Source: Deltaproteobacteria bacterium
Lineage (GTDB): Bacteria; UBA10199; JACPAL01; JACOUP01
Assembly: GCA_016177765.1 (NCBI GenBank)
Contig: JACOUP010000001.1
Location: 83,046 to 147,045, forward strand
Length of the DNA: 64,000 nucleotides
Direction of reading: 5' to 3'
The first letter of the stretch is position 1. Each line of letters opens with the position of its first letter. The notes under the pieces are model-generated. The model ran no database searches, was not told where the DNA came from, and worked only from the letters and a program-made list of their open reading frames with translations. This document shows positions 34,860-43,043 of this stretch, one piece after another. A program made the translations under genes and the position numbers.

Positions 34860-35057
34860 TTAACCGTACGGTAACAACTGCCTGATCGCCCTGACATCAC
34901 TCTTGGCCACAAGCGCCCCCTGCTTGAGATGCCGTTTTCTCCCCTTCCTCTTGGAAGTGAGGATATGCCTCAAGAAGGCTTTTTTCCTTTTGATCTTGCC
35001 GCTCTTGGTGAAGCGAAATCTTTTCTTCGCCCCCTTATTTGTTTTTAGTTTCGGCAT
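34860..35057 (-). CDS. rpmI: 50S ribosomal protein L35
   Basis: 65 residues ([28 protein letters not shown]), standard. AAAAGGAG lies before the ATG. Between infC and rplT. Confidence 0.98.
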   Translation of the reverse strand: MPKLKTNKGAKKRFRFTKSGKIKRKKAFLRHILTSKRKGRKRHLKQGALVAKSDVRAIRQLLPYG

Positions 35058-35070
35058 TGCTTCTCCTTTT

Positions 35071-35583
35071 TTATACGTGACCCCCCGGGGCTAAAATCAT
35101 GATTAAGGCCCGCCCATCCATTTTGGGAGGGACTTCAATCTTGGCCTCCGGCCCTATCTCGGTCATAATCCTTTGCATCAGAACACGCCCATGGGAGGTG
35201 TAGGTAATCTCCCGTCCCTTGAAAACAACGGTCACCTTCGCCTTATTCCCTTCCTTCAGGAAACGCTTGATGTGGCGCATCTTGAACTGGAAATCATGCT
35301 CGTCCGTTACCGGCCGCATCTTGACTTCCTTCAAATGAACAACCACCTGATGCTTCTTGGCCTCCTGTTCCTTTTTTTTCAAACGGTACTTGAATTTTCC
35401 ATAATCAATAATTTTACAGACCGGGGGAACGGCACTTGGAGAAATTTCCACCAAATCCAGTCCCTGGTCCGTCGCCAACCGGAGCGCCTCAGGGACACCC
35501 AAAACCCCAATCAGTTTTCCATCTTCATCCACAACACGAACTTCTTTTGCTCGAATACGTTGGTTGATTCTTAACTCTCGGAT
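35071..35583 (-). CDS. infC: Translation initiation factor IF-3, probable ATC start
   Basis: 170 residues if begun at the ATC at 35583. The conserved N-terminus [21 protein letters not shown] lies upstream of the first canonical in-frame codon (GTG 35532), which would cut off the start of the N-domain. AAGGAGG stands 7 nt before the ATC. Known biology: infC uses AUU or AUC starts so that IF-3 limits its own synthesis, and an AUC start is described for Myxococcus IF-3. The C-domain has [11 protein letters not shown] and [10 protein letters not shown]. It directly follows thrS with a 24-bp gap. Confidence 0.95.
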   Translation of the reverse strand: MRELRINQRIRAKEVRVVDEDGKLIGVLGVPEALRLATDQGLDLVEISPSAVPPVCKIIDYGKFKYRLKKKEQEAKKHQVVVHLKEVKMRPVTDEHDFQFKMRHIKRFLKEGNKAKVTVVFKGREITYTSHGRVLMQRIMTEIGPEAKIEVPPKMDGRALIMILAPGGHV

Positions 35584-35607
35584 ATAATCACCTCCTTGGT
35601 TTCAAGG

Positions 35608-37353
35608 TTATCTTTTTTCAAAAACTTGCCCATTCACTCTCTTGGCAAAATCTTCAATGGTCATACTCCCCAAATCCCCATCTTTCTTGCTACGAACACT
35701 GACCATCCCCTTTTCCGCCTCCTTGCCACCGATGATCAGCATGTAAGGAACCTTCTGCACCTCCGCCTCGCGGATCTTTCCCCCCAGTTTCTCGTTGCGA
35801 AAATCGGTTTCGACACGAAGCCCGGCCTCCCTCAACGCCGCCAATACTTTTTCGGCATACGGCACCTGGCCGTCGGTGATCGTGATCAGTACCGCCTGAA
35901 CCGGCGCCAGCCAGAGGGGAAAGGCTCCGGCATAATGTTCAATCAGGACACCAAAAAACCGTTCCAGCGACCCCAAAAGGGCCCGATGGACCATGATCGG
36001 ACGCTCGCGCGCGCCAGTTGGTGAAACGAACTCCATGGCGAAGCGCTCCGGGAGATTAAAATCAACTTGAATCGTCGAACATTGCCAGGCCCGTCCCAAG
36101 ACATCCTTGATCTTGATATCAATCTTCGGGCCGTAAAAGACCCCCTCTCCCGGATCAACCTCAAACTTTATCCCCTTTTTAGTCAGCGCCTCGCGGAGCG
36201 CCCCCTCGGCATGGGCCCAGTTCTCCTCCGACCCGACATGTTTTTCCGGACGGGTGGAAAGGTAGATATCAAATTCCTTGAAACCGAAAGAGCCAAGGAT
36301 GAACAGGGTAAAATCTAAAACCTTGCCGACCTCTTGGGCCAATTGATCGGGACGGCAAAAAAGATGGGCATCATCCTGCGTGAAACCACGGACACGGAGC
36401 AGGCCATGAAGGACACCCGATCGTTCATACCGATAGACGGTCCCCAATTCTGCCCAACGGAACGGGAGTTCCCGGTAACTCCGCAGTTTCCGTTTGTAAA
36501 TCTGGATATGAAACGGGCAGTTCATCGGCTTGAGCTGATAATCGGCCCCCTCCACCTCCATCGGCGCGTACATATAATCCTTGTAGAAATCGAGGTGGCC
36601 GGAGGTTTTCCACAAATCCCGGCGTGCGAGATGGGGTGTAAAGACAATCTCGTAACCATTCTTCAGGTGTTCCTCCCGCCAGAAGTCTTCGATGACCTTG
36701 CGGATCCGTGCCCCCTTCGGGTGCCAGAGGATTAAGCCCGGCCCCTCTTCCTCCATCGTGCTGAAGAGATCCAGTTCACGCCCCAATTTTCGGTGATCCC
36801 TCGCCTCGGCTTCTTTCAGGCGATGGAGGTATCCTTCCAGATCTTTTTGGCTCAAAAAAGCGGTGCCGTAAATCCTTTGGAGCTGTTCCCTCTTTTCATC
36901 GCCCCGCCAATAAGCTCCAGCAACTGAGAGAAGTTTGAATGCCTTGATATCTCCTGTTCGTCCAACATGCGGTCCCTTGCAAAGGTCAATCCAGGGGCCA
37001 TGCTGGTACAGGGTGATCTTCTCCGCCTCGTTGATCCCTTCAATAATCTCCACCTTGTACCGTTCCCCCAATTTTTTAAAAAACTCGGTCGCTTCCTTCC
37101 GTGAAACCTCTTTGCGCTCGAAGGGGAGATTCGCCTTGATGATCCGCCCCATCTCCTCTTCGATCTTTTCCAGGTCGGTCGCCGTAAACGGCTTTGAGGC
37201 ATCAAAATCGTAGAAAAACCCTTCGTCAATCACCGGACCGATCGTCACCTTCGTCCCCGGAAAAAGCCTCTGCACCGCATCCGCCATGATATGGGCACAC
37301 GAATGTCTTAATCTCTCCAGCGGATCGTTCTCATGTCCAACTCTACAAACCAT
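35608..37353 (-). CDS. thrS: Threonyl-tRNA synthetase lacking the TGS domain
   Basis: 581 residues against about 640 usual. The protein begins only about 15 residues before RHSCAHIMADAVQ (editing domain), so the N-terminal TGS domain is absent. Editing-site motifs HSCAHIMA and class II core PMNCPFHIQIYK, YERSGVLHGLLRVRGFTQDDAH and MVHRALLGSLERF are intact, with the anticodon-binding domain at the end (QVPYAEKVLAALREAG). The ATG lies 1 nt after the 3' end of tRNA-Val; no start further upstream is possible without translating the tRNA, and no Shine-Dalgarno exists. Confidence 0.97.
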   Translation of the reverse strand: MVCRVGHENDPLERLRHSCAHIMADAVQRLFPGTKVTIGPVIDEGFFYDFDASKPFTATDLEKIEEEMGRIIKANLPFERKEVSRKEATEFFKKLGERYKVEIIEGINEAEKITLYQHGPWIDLCKGPHVGRTGDIKAFKLLSVAGAYWRGDEKREQLQRIYGTAFLSQKDLEGYLHRLKEAEARDHRKLGRELDLFSTMEEEGPGLILWHPKGARIRKVIEDFWREEHLKNGYEIVFTPHLARRDLWKTSGHLDFYKDYMYAPMEVEGADYQLKPMNCPFHIQIYKRKLRSYRELPFRWAELGTVYRYERSGVLHGLLRVRGFTQDDAHLFCRPDQLAQEVGKVLDFTLFILGSFGFKEFDIYLSTRPEKHVGSEENWAHAEGALREALTKKGIKFEVDPGEGVFYGPKIDIKIKDVLGRAWQCSTIQVDFNLPERFAMEFVSPTGARERPIMVHRALLGSLERFFGVLIEHYAGAFPLWLAPVQAVLITITDGQVPYAEKVLAALREAGLRVETDFRNEKLGGKIREAEVQKVPYMLIIGGKEAEKGMVSVRSKKDGDLGSMTIEDFAKRVNGQVFEKR

Positions 37354-37354
37354 G

Positions 37355-37428
37355 TGGGCGCGACAGGGTTCGAACCTGTGACCCCTTCCATGTCAAGGAA
37401 GTACTCTGACCAACTGAGCTACGCGCCC
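37355..37428 (-). tRNA. tRNA-Val (GAC)
   Basis: Acceptor GGGCGCG/CGCGCCC, anticodon loop TTGACAT on stem CTTCC/GGAAG, T arm ACAGG-TTCGAAC-CCTGT, discriminator A, no encoded CCA. The thrS ATG starts 1 nt after the discriminator. Confidence 0.96.
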
Positions 37429-37448
37429 TAACATCTAACTCATTGAAA

Positions 37449-37477
37449 CGCCTAGCAATATTAATAAGCCCTGTCAA
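37449..37477 (-). promoter_or_regulatory. Candidate promoter of tRNA-Val/thrS operon
   Basis: TTGACA (37472-37477), 17-nt spacer, TAGGCG (37449-37454), 20 nt before tRNA-Val. Probably drives the whole thrS-pheT series through the tRNA. Confidence 0.5.
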
Positions 37478-37533
37478 TAAATAAAGGAGAATTTGGTGAA
37501 CAGTTAAAGTAGAGATTTAAGGAAGGCTGTTTT

Positions 37534-38787
37534 TTAGTTGTTCCCAAGCTTAAACAATTTCTTCACGACCTCCGCGGAGAACGATATCTCCTGCTCTTCC
37601 TCCTTGAGGCCGGTGATCGGTTCATGCAGGATCTTGCTGACAATCGCCCGGGTGCAGGATTCCAGCGCCTCTTTGGCCTCAGGACCAAGATTGGAAAACG
37701 AGGCGAGCGTCTTTTGAATTTCAGCCTCACGGATCGCCTCTATTTTTTTGGAAAGCTCTTTGATCGTCGGGGCAACATCCCTCGTCTGAAGATATTTCTC
37801 AAAGGCGGCAACCTCATTCTCAATAATCTCCTCCCCCTTTTTGGCCTCCTTCGCCCTTTCGGCCAACCCCTCTTCCACAACCCCTTTCAAATCATCCATG
37901 TCATAGAGATAGACGTTCGGGATCTTATTCACCCCCGGATCAATATTTCGCGGCACCGCAATATCAATCAGAAAGAGCGGACTGTTCTGCCGTTCGGCCA
38001 TGGCGAGGGCCACTATTTTAGAATCAAGAAAGGGGGAAGAAACCGAGGTGGAGGTCATGATGATATCAAAAAGAGAGAGATTTTGACACAGAGATTCAAA
38101 CGGGAGGGTCGCGGCATGAAACCGTTCGGCCAATGCCTTTGCCTTTTCCTCCGTTCGATTGCTGATTGTCAGATGACAGACCTTTCTCGCCAGAAAATGT
38201 TCCGCCGCCAGTTCCGCCATCTCTCCGGCCCCGACGAGCAGGATCTTTTTTTCCCGCAGAGAACCGAAGATTTTTTCCGCGAGGTTCACCGCCGCATAAC
38301 TGACCGAAACCGGGTGCAGGGAGATCTCCGTTTCATTCCTCACCCTTTTGGCCGTCCGGAGGGCGCTATGAGTGAGCTTGTTCACGAAGGGACCCGTCGC
38401 GTGCACGGAAGTCGCCTGACTGTAGGCCTCCTTCACCTGTCCTGTAATCTGCGGCTCCCCAACGACCATTGAATCGAGACTGGAGGTCACACGAAAAAAA
38501 TGCCGGATCGCCTCCTCATCCCTCTTCCGGTAAAGCACTTTTTCCGGGTTGGGAAGAGACGACCTTTCATGAAAAAACTTGAAAGCCAGCTGTTCAGCGC
38601 AATGCGGATCCGAAGAAACGAGATAAAGCTCGACCCGGTTGCAGGTGGACAGCAAAAACGCCTCAGTTAACTCCTGGTTTTTCAAGAGTGCCGAAAGGAT
38701 CTGGCCGATCTCTTCGGGAGGGATCGCAAATTTCTCCCTTAGTTCCAGAGAGGCGGTCTTATGGGAGAGTCCAACAACCAAAAACAT
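37534..38787 (-). CDS. hemA: Glutamyl-tRNA reductase
   Basis: First committed step of C5 tetrapyrrole synthesis. 417 residues from MFLVVGLSHKTA. The catalytic Cys lies in LLSTCNRVELY (about residue 51), with SLDSMVVGEPQITGQVK and the NADPH-binding KILLVGAGEMAELAAEHF. The start overlaps the ccsA stop (TGATG). hemC/hemD are not in the window. Confidence 0.97.
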   Translation of the reverse strand: MFLVVGLSHKTASLELREKFAIPPEEIGQILSALLKNQELTEAFLLSTCNRVELYLVSSDPHCAEQLAFKFFHERSSLPNPEKVLYRKRDEEAIRHFFRVTSSLDSMVVGEPQITGQVKEAYSQATSVHATGPFVNKLTHSALRTAKRVRNETEISLHPVSVSYAAVNLAEKIFGSLREKKILLVGAGEMAELAAEHFLARKVCHLTISNRTEEKAKALAERFHAATLPFESLCQNLSLFDIIMTSTSVSSPFLDSKIVALAMAERQNSPLFLIDIAVPRNIDPGVNKIPNVYLYDMDDLKGVVEEGLAERAKEAKKGEEIIENEVAAFEKYLQTRDVAPTIKELSKKIEAIREAEIQKTLASFSNLGPEAKEALESCTRAIVSKILHEPITGLKEEEQEISFSAEVVKKLFKLGNN

Positions 38788-39590
38788 CAGTTCACCCCAT
38801 GCTTGAAGCCGAGAAAGGTCAGCGCAATCACCGCGACACCCAACAAGGAAAGAAAAAGTGCGCGACGTCCCCGCCAGCGGGAACGGCTGTGAAGATTTAA
38901 GAAAGCCAGATAGACGATCCAGGCGATCCAGGCCCCCCACTGTTTTTGGTCCCCCATAAAAAAAGAACCGAGGACCTCCCTGGGTGAATCACCCTTGGAG
39001 AGTCCAAAGCCGGCGAGGATCCCCAACGTGAGGAGTCCGAAACCGATCGCCGAGGTCCGGCTATGCATCTGGTCCAAGGCCTCCAGCGAAGGGAGACGAA
39101 GATACGGCGCCTTTTGATTTTTAAGCCTCGCCTGCTGAAGGACAAAGGCGGTCGCCATGCCGAGGCCGAGAAGAAAGAGGGAAAAGGCCAAAAACATGGC
39201 TATGAGGTGGGCCAACGCCCAGGGGCTCTTCAAGACAGTGGCGCTGAAACGGTACGCCTCCTGATCCAAAAGGGAGATCAGGTAGAAAAGGAGCGCCGTC
39301 GGGATAAAAAGCGGCCCGGCCGCCTCCAACCGGAGTTTTCGTGAAAAAACAAGGAAGAAAAGCAAGATCACCCAGGAAACAAAATGGAGGGAGTAATTGG
39401 CGGAGACAAAAAACGGGTACTGGTTGCGGAACAGGTAATAAAAAAGAAGCAGCGTGTGGAGCAAGAAGCCGATGGCGAGTATTCGGTAGGCGACGCGGTT
39501 AAAATTTTTCTTAAAGATATACTGAAAAAGATAAACCAGGGTCGCCCCCAGATAAAAGGTCATCACGCCAAGGATGCAGGACAGATGCAT
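38787..39590 (-). CDS. CcsA/HemX-family membrane protein
   Basis: 267 residues, about eight transmembrane helices. It resembles cytochrome c assembly protein CcsA in its tryptophan-rich KQWGAWIAWIVYLAFLNL region but lacks the full WGxxWxWD haem-handling motif. It therefore fits HemX, the regulator of HemA abundance, whose gene also precedes or follows hemA. AGGGG Shine-Dalgarno precedes the ATG; a later ATG (39563) is possible. A palindrome codes SKGDSPRE in the loop between the helices near residue 205. Confidence 0.87.
   Translation of the reverse strand: MHLSCILGVMTFYLGATLVYLFQYIFKKNFNRVAYRILAIGFLLHTLLLFYYLFRNQYPFFVSANYSLHFVSWVILLFFLVFSRKLRLEAAGPLFIPTALLFYLISLLDQEAYRFSATVLKSPWALAHLIAMFLAFSLFLLGLGMATAFVLQQARLKNQKAPYLRLPSLEALDQMHSRTSAIGFGLLTLGILAGFGLSKGDSPREVLGSFFMGDQKQWGAWIAWIVYLAFLNLHSRSRWRGRRALFLSLLGVAVIALTFLGFKHGVN
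38982..38994. repeat. GGGTGAWTCACCC palindrome in ccsA/hemX
   Basis: Consensus core GGGTGAATCACCC, encoding KGDSPR in an inter-helix loop. Confidence 0.75.
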
Positions 39591-39591
39591 G

Positions 39592-40191
39592 TTATTCCCC
39601 TAATTGAATTCCCAAACGCTCCAACGAATACCCTTCTCCAAACAACCGCCCCAACAACTGATCAATCTTGTCTTTCTCCCCTGCTCGAATCCAACCCAAC
39701 ACCGGGGAATGGACAAACTCCTTAAAGAGCCCCTCCGACCGGTCCCCCCACTGATTCTGCACCGGCCTTCTCAAGGCGGACATGATCTTGGTCATGGTTT
39801 CATACTCAGGTCCATACTGATTTTCGAGCGCCTCTCTCACTTTTTTGGCAAGCGCGGGCGAACCCCCTCCGGTGGAAACGGTGATCATGAATTCCCCCCT
39901 CTGCAAACGGGAGACAAAGGTGAAATCGCAAAGGTCTGGGTGATCGACAATATTCAAAAGAACCCTTTTTTCTTGGGCCTCTTTTCTTATCTTTTGATGG
40001 ATCTCCTGGTCATCGGTGACCACCACCGCGAGAAAAACCGATTCGAGACAACCGGGCTGATACGCCTCAAGCCTCCTTAACTTCGCCCCTGCCTTAAGAA
40101 ACCCCTGCCCCTTTTTTTCGGCCACTTGACCACTGCCGATCACCAGAACCGGTTTTCCCTGAAGATCGAGGTTGATCGGAAAGTAGCGCAT
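39592..40191 (-). CDS. Precorrin-2 dehydrogenase / siroheme synthase N-domain
   Basis: 199 residues from MRYFPINLDLQGKPVLVIGSGQVAEKK. NAD-binding GSGQVAEKK and the conserved NIVDHPDLCDFTFVSRLQRGEFMITVSTGGGSPALAKKVR are the CysG(B)/Met8 signature. No methyltransferase half is fused. It oxidises precorrin-2 and inserts iron for siroheme. It is the first gene of the unit leading to ccsA and hemA. No Shine-Dalgarno; TATACC ends 6 nt before the ATG. Confidence 0.93.
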   Translation of the reverse strand: MRYFPINLDLQGKPVLVIGSGQVAEKKGQGFLKAGAKLRRLEAYQPGCLESVFLAVVVTDDQEIHQKIRKEAQEKRVLLNIVDHPDLCDFTFVSRLQRGEFMITVSTGGGSPALAKKVREALENQYGPEYETMTKIMSALRRPVQNQWGDRSEGLFKEFVHSPVLGWIRAGEKDKIDQLLGRLFGEGYSLERLGIQLGE

Positions 40192-40197
40192 CGGGTT

Positions 40198-40226
40198 GGT
40201 ATAAAGAACTCCTTGATTTTTGACAA
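40198..40226 (-). promoter_or_regulatory. Candidate siroheme-synthase/hemA promoter, leaderless geometry
   Basis: TTGTCA (40221-40226), 17-nt spacer, TATACC (40198-40203), then 6 nt to the ATG; transcription would start about at the start codon. Confidence 0.55.
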
Positions 40227-40337
40227 GGGGCGGGTTATTGCGGCGGGTGGCGAGGGTCGGGCGCCCGGCCGAGCGGAACGGGTGAGCACGGCTGGGCGGA
40301 ACCCAAGACAGGACCCGCCGCCACGAGGAGATCGTTG
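40227..40337. other. GC-rich intergenic stretch with dyad symmetry
   Basis: Between the divergent siroheme-synthase and trxA units. It holds GGCGGGTGG near the left, ACCCGCCGCC near the right and GGGCGCCC in the middle. No open frame or RNA gene is recognised. It could be a further repeat family or a trxA leader fold. Confidence 0.35.
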
Positions 40338-40670
40338 ATGTCATCCCCCAAAATCAAGACCGCGACCGACCAAAATTTTGAAAAGGAGGTTTTGCAGGGC
40401 CAGCGCCCGGCGCTCGTTGATTTTTGGGCGGTCTGGTGCGCCCCTTGCCGGGCCTTGGCCCCGATCGTTGATGAAATCGCCGATCAGTACGATGGCAAGG
40501 TGGATGTTTATAAATGCAACGTCGATGAAAACCCGGAAACCCCGGGTCGTTATGGAGTACGAGGGATTCCGACCATTATTCTCTTTAAGGGAGGACAGGC
40601 GGTCGATCAGGTGGTTGGCGCCGTCCCCAAGGCACAGCTTGAAGAATTGATCAAACGGGTGGTGGTGTAG
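40338..40670 (+). CDS. trxA: Thioredoxin
   Basis: 110 residues with active site WCAPCRALAP (usual WCGPC) and the cis-Pro RGIPTIILFKGG. General dithiol reductase. Preceded by GAGGAG 7 nt before the ATG. Only 4 bp from the convergent thioredoxin-tailed gene that also has WCAPC. Confidence 0.96.
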   Translation: MSSPKIKTATDQNFEKEVLQGQRPALVDFWAVWCAPCRALAPIVDEIADQYDGKVDVYKCNVDENPETPGRYGVRGIPTIILFKGGQAVDQVVGAVPKAQLEELIKRVVV

Positions 40671-40674
40671 GGGA

Positions 40675-42402
40675 TTACTTCTTCTTTTCCAACGTCTCCG
40701 GATCAAGCCCCAGGGTCCGGACGACAAAATCTCTGATTACTTCACCCGTCGGCCTGCCTCTGTCTGTCTTTAAGCTATCCCGCAACAACTCGTTATAGAG
40801 ACTGTCGATCCCATCTACCTTCTTACCATCGACGAAAATGTTGATCACCGGCACCTGACCGTTAACAACGTACCGTTCCATCGTTTCCAAGACAAATTGT
40901 TCGTCCCCTTTTTTCTCCTCGTCCATCTCGTAACTGTAGAAAACAACCCCTTTTCCCCTGAATTGCTCCGCAACGACATCAAAGGGTATGGCCATGAGTT
41001 GACAGGGGGCGCACCAGGAGGCCCCGTAATCAACAACGACGGGTCCCTTCGATTTGAGGACCTTTTCTTCATATTCGGCACGCGTATGGATCACACCGGC
41101 ATATTGAAAACCGCCATACGCCTTAAAAATAGCCAAATCAGCATACCGAAACTTTTTAACAAATGCAGATTCGAACTGAGGGTCAACAGACCCCACCTTT
41201 TTGAGCGTGGAGACGACGTCCCCCTCCATGGCATACAACAAGGGCCTCAGTTGCTCCCACGAGAGATCCTTCCTCAGGGCTACAAGGATTTGAACAGCCC
41301 TTTCAGGATCAACACGGCTGATCTCCCGTAAGAGAAACTCATCCAATGTTATCATAATGAGATTGTGACTCCACCGGGCGGTGGCACGAATAAAAGCTGT
41401 CTGAGTTTCCAAGTCTGCCCCGATAAGGGCCTGCCACGCAGAGCTACTGATCACCGGCCCTTTAAAATGATTCACTGTGATCTGAAAATCCAAAAAATGG
41501 GGGACACGGATGGCTGACTCGATCGCCTTGAAATCGACAGTCACCGGGGCCTCCGAAGAGGCCCGGGCGAGCGTTAATCGGGGAACAACATTTTCAAACG
41601 CTTTTATTCGCTCGCGGGACGGTTGGAGATCTTCCCCCTTGATCCCCTCCCCCCTTTTCTCCGTTCCTTTATTACCCTTACTACCCCATTCCCCCTTGCC
41701 GGCGGCAAACTGAAAAACCTGACGGAAACCAGCCGTCACAAACTCGGTATCTTCGCTGCGAAGACCAAAAAGTTGGCCCACCACCCAACCCCCGTCGGAC
41801 GGATCCCCATTATCATCAAAGACCAGTTCAATCTCTGTCTGGACCCGGCCATTTTCTCCGGTTTCTACGGTCACAAGAGAATTCTTCTCGTCAAAATGGA
41901 GTCCCCTTTTTTCCATTGCGGCAAAGATCGGGGCCTCTAACGGGTCCTCTTTGATCCGTTTCCATTGCTCCGGCGTGAGCCAAAAGGAGAGATCCGATTT
42001 CTTGGTCAACAGAGAGAGACCGGCCTGGCGTTCCTCGATTTTTCGAATTGAATCCAGACGAATCCCGCAACTCCCCCCTTTTCCCCGCAGACACTTTTCC
42101 TCTTCCGTCTTTAACCGTTGAAGGATCTTCGGATCGATACGCCAAGGGCCAGAGGCCGCTTCGTGCAGAAATCGGTTAAGGCCGATCAGCCCACCCGTCT
42201 CCCACTGATCCAGGATCCGTTTGCCGATCTGGTTCCACTCAGCCACAGTCAGTTGATTGTCACTCTTCGCGGCCACAAGAAGGGCGTCATCAATCTCCGT
42301 GGCATTCTTCTCTTGCGGATCTTGCGGATCAGTGGCCGGTTCGGCAGGAGTCGCCCCCACAAAAAGAGAGGGTATTGTAAAGGATATCGCAGGGGAGGCC
42401 AT
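40675..42402 (-). CDS. Large protein with C-terminal thioredoxin domain
   Basis: 575 residues. Only the last 140 are recognisable: a thioredoxin fold with WCAPCQLMA near residue 470 and a cis-Pro QVPVINIFVDG. The N-terminal 440 residues are helical/mixed without known motifs and contain three cysteines. A purine-rich insertion (about residues 232-258, GKGEWGSKGNKGTEKRGEG) looks like low-complexity repeat DNA. No clear signal peptide, though residues 1-20 are mildly hydrophobic. SD AAGGAGAGGG supports the start. Convergent with trxA, downstream of a toxin-antitoxin pair. Function unknown. Confidence 0.8.
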   Translation of the reverse strand: MASPAISFTIPSLFVGATPAEPATDPQDPQEKNATEIDDALLVAAKSDNQLTVAEWNQIGKRILDQWETGGLIGLNRFLHEAASGPWRIDPKILQRLKTEEEKCLRGKGGSCGIRLDSIRKIEERQAGLSLLTKKSDLSFWLTPEQWKRIKEDPLEAPIFAAMEKRGLHFDEKNSLVTVETGENGRVQTEIELVFDDNGDPSDGGWVVGQLFGLRSEDTEFVTAGFRQVFQFAAGKGEWGSKGNKGTEKRGEGIKGEDLQPSRERIKAFENVVPRLTLARASSEAPVTVDFKAIESAIRVPHFLDFQITVNHFKGPVISSSAWQALIGADLETQTAFIRATARWSHNLIMITLDEFLLREISRVDPERAVQILVALRKDLSWEQLRPLLYAMEGDVVSTLKKVGSVDPQFESAFVKKFRYADLAIFKAYGGFQYAGVIHTRAEYEEKVLKSKGPVVVDYGASWCAPCQLMAIPFDVVAEQFRGKGVVFYSYEMDEEKKGDEQFVLETMERYVVNGQVPVINIFVDGKKVDGIDSLYNELLRDSLKTDRGRPTGEVIRDFVVRTLGLDPETLEKKK

Positions 42403-42443
42403 GACCCTCTCCTTATCGGTCTAAAAAGAGAATGGTTTCGGGG

Positions 42444-42716
42444 TTATTTTTTGATAAGATCCTGATAAATGACCCTGCGAGGGCCCAAAGTCAGGATATC
42501 GATCCGCCATTTCGATTCATCCATCTTGTAAATAATTCGGTAATTACGAACCCTCAGAGAGCGAAGGCCGATAAACTCCCTCTGCAGTGGTTTTCCCAAA
42601 TAAGGATCATCCTGCAATTCCTCCAAGGCCAAACGAACCTCCTGTTTGAGCAACGGGTGCAGATGACGAATCCTGGTTTTGGCTTCCCCAGTATAACGAA
42701 GGGCAAAAGATCTCAA
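42444..42716 (-). CDS. RelE/ParE-family toxin
   Basis: 90 residues. Fold markers: FALRYTGEAKTRIRHL start, LEELQDDPYLGKPL, then LRVRNYRIIYKMDE and the basic end GPRRVIYQDL. The first residues overlap the antitoxin gene by 4 bp. Typical RelE arginines and C-terminal aromatic are present, suggesting mRNA cleavage rather than gyrase poisoning, but this cannot be decided by eye. Confidence 0.88.
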   Translation of the reverse strand: MRSFALRYTGEAKTRIRHLHPLLKQEVRLALEELQDDPYLGKPLQREFIGLRSLRVRNYRIIYKMDESKWRIDILTLGPRRVIYQDLIKK

Positions 42717-42982
42717 TCGCGGAAGACTTCTTTATGAGAATAAACCTTCCCCTGGCGGTTCTCCCGAAGGGCACGATTCAGGGAACGAAGGAGTGGAACA
42801 TCACCTAAGATTTCCAAAGATTCCATAAGACCCTCATATTCTTCGGTAGTCATCAGCACCCCCGTTGCCCTCCCATCCGTCGTAATAGCCACCACCCCGC
42901 CTCGCCTTTTCAAATGCTTAAGAAGCCCCGTGAGTTCTCGCTTGACCTGAGTCACCGGAAGTATTTTATCAGGGTGAATCAT
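42713..42982 (-). CDS. Phd/YefM-family antitoxin
   Basis: 89 residues from MIHPDKILPVTQVKRELTGLL, a DNA-binding Phd/YefM N-domain with the ITTDGRATGVLMTTEEYEGL core and a disordered acidic/basic tail. AAGGA lies at good distance before the ATG. Cotranscribed with the toxin. Confidence 0.88.
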   Translation of the reverse strand: MIHPDKILPVTQVKRELTGLLKHLKRRGGVVAITTDGRATGVLMTTEEYEGLMESLEILGDVPLLRSLNRALRENRQGKVYSHKEVFRD

Positions 42983-42985
42983 AAA

Positions 42986-43013
42986 GTATCCTTTAAAGGT
43001 ACGTTTAAAATAC
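42986..43013. promoter_or_regulatory. Candidate antitoxin operator
   Basis: GTATCCTTTAAAGGTAC (42986-43002) with the perfect palindrome CCTTTAAAGG, overlapping a second dyad GTACGTTTAAAATAC (42999-43013). Both cover the antitoxin ribosome site, fitting autorepression. Confidence 0.45.
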
Positions 43014-43043
43014 ACTATTTGAAATGAACTGTCCAGTCTTAAA

